Below are positions 15,053-15,055 of a stretch of DNA of 15,055 bases, in pieces. Source of the stretch: an uncultured Actinomycetes bacterium (GTDB lineage Bacteria > Actinomycetota > CALGFH01); contig CALGFH010000409.1 of assembly GCA_937881255.1 (NCBI GenBank), positions 1-15,055 of the forward strand, written 5' to 3'. The first letter of the stretch is position 1; every line of letters begins with the position of its first letter. Under the pieces are notes generated by a model. It saw only the letters and a list, made by a program, of their open reading frames with translations, was not told the DNA's origin and did not search any database. A program made the translations under genes and the position numbers.

Positions 15053-15055
15053 GCG

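Overview
The window is very GC-rich DNA with actinobacterial features: strong G/C preference at third codon positions, GTG starts, TAGGAT-type -10 boxes close to start codons, anti-sigma-type ATPase and SpoIIE phosphatase genes, and DUF427, DUF72 and lysylphosphatidylglycerol-synthase-TM families. An uncultured soil or sediment Actinomycetota is my best inference; nothing here fixes a genus. I see no tRNA, rRNA, CRISPR array, transposase, phage gene or restriction/toxin locus.

Layout. 1-731 holds the tail of an ECF sigma factor and a following coding stretch broken by about four frame changes, all in the same direction. 741-3991 is a tightly coupled acyl-CoA carboxylase pair (carboxyltransferase, then biotin carboxylase with its own biotinyl domain), followed by a small anti-sigma-type ATPase (4022-4432) that appears to have its own promoter inside the 3' end of the biotin carboxylase gene. 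On the minus strand lie an NDP-sugar epimerase (5207-6175) and an enoyl-CoA hydratase of methylglutaconyl-CoA hydratase type (4429-5199). A short divergent region leads to a membrane GAF-SpoIIE phosphatase (6295-7827) and an acyl-CoA dehydrogenase (7890-9041). Next comes a one-frame fusion of an ECF sigma factor and a bifunctional-nuclease (BFN/DUF151) domain (9070-10173), coupled to an MFS transporter (10170-11423). The right part is mostly minus strand: DUF72, DUF427, a secreted two-repeat DUF4397 protein with a foldable leader, and an unrecognised protein of Lsr2-like layout. A plus-strand membrane protein (14123-15052) closes the window.

How the genes relate. The carboxylase pair, hydratase and acyl-CoA dehydrogenase are steps of branched-chain or short-chain acyl-CoA breakdown, but they are not one operon. 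The ATPase and the SpoIIE phosphatase are the kinase-type and phosphatase-type halves of partner switching; no STAS antagonist is present. The most unusual item is the sigma/BFN reading frame: it carries a perfect Shine-Dalgarno and in-frame ATG at the domain junction, so it could yield both a fused sigma-nuclease and a free nuclease domain. Both convergent gene pairs overlap by exactly four bases at their stop codons, leaving no room for terminators. There is no gene-free stretch longer than about 120 bases apart from the frame-broken first 740.
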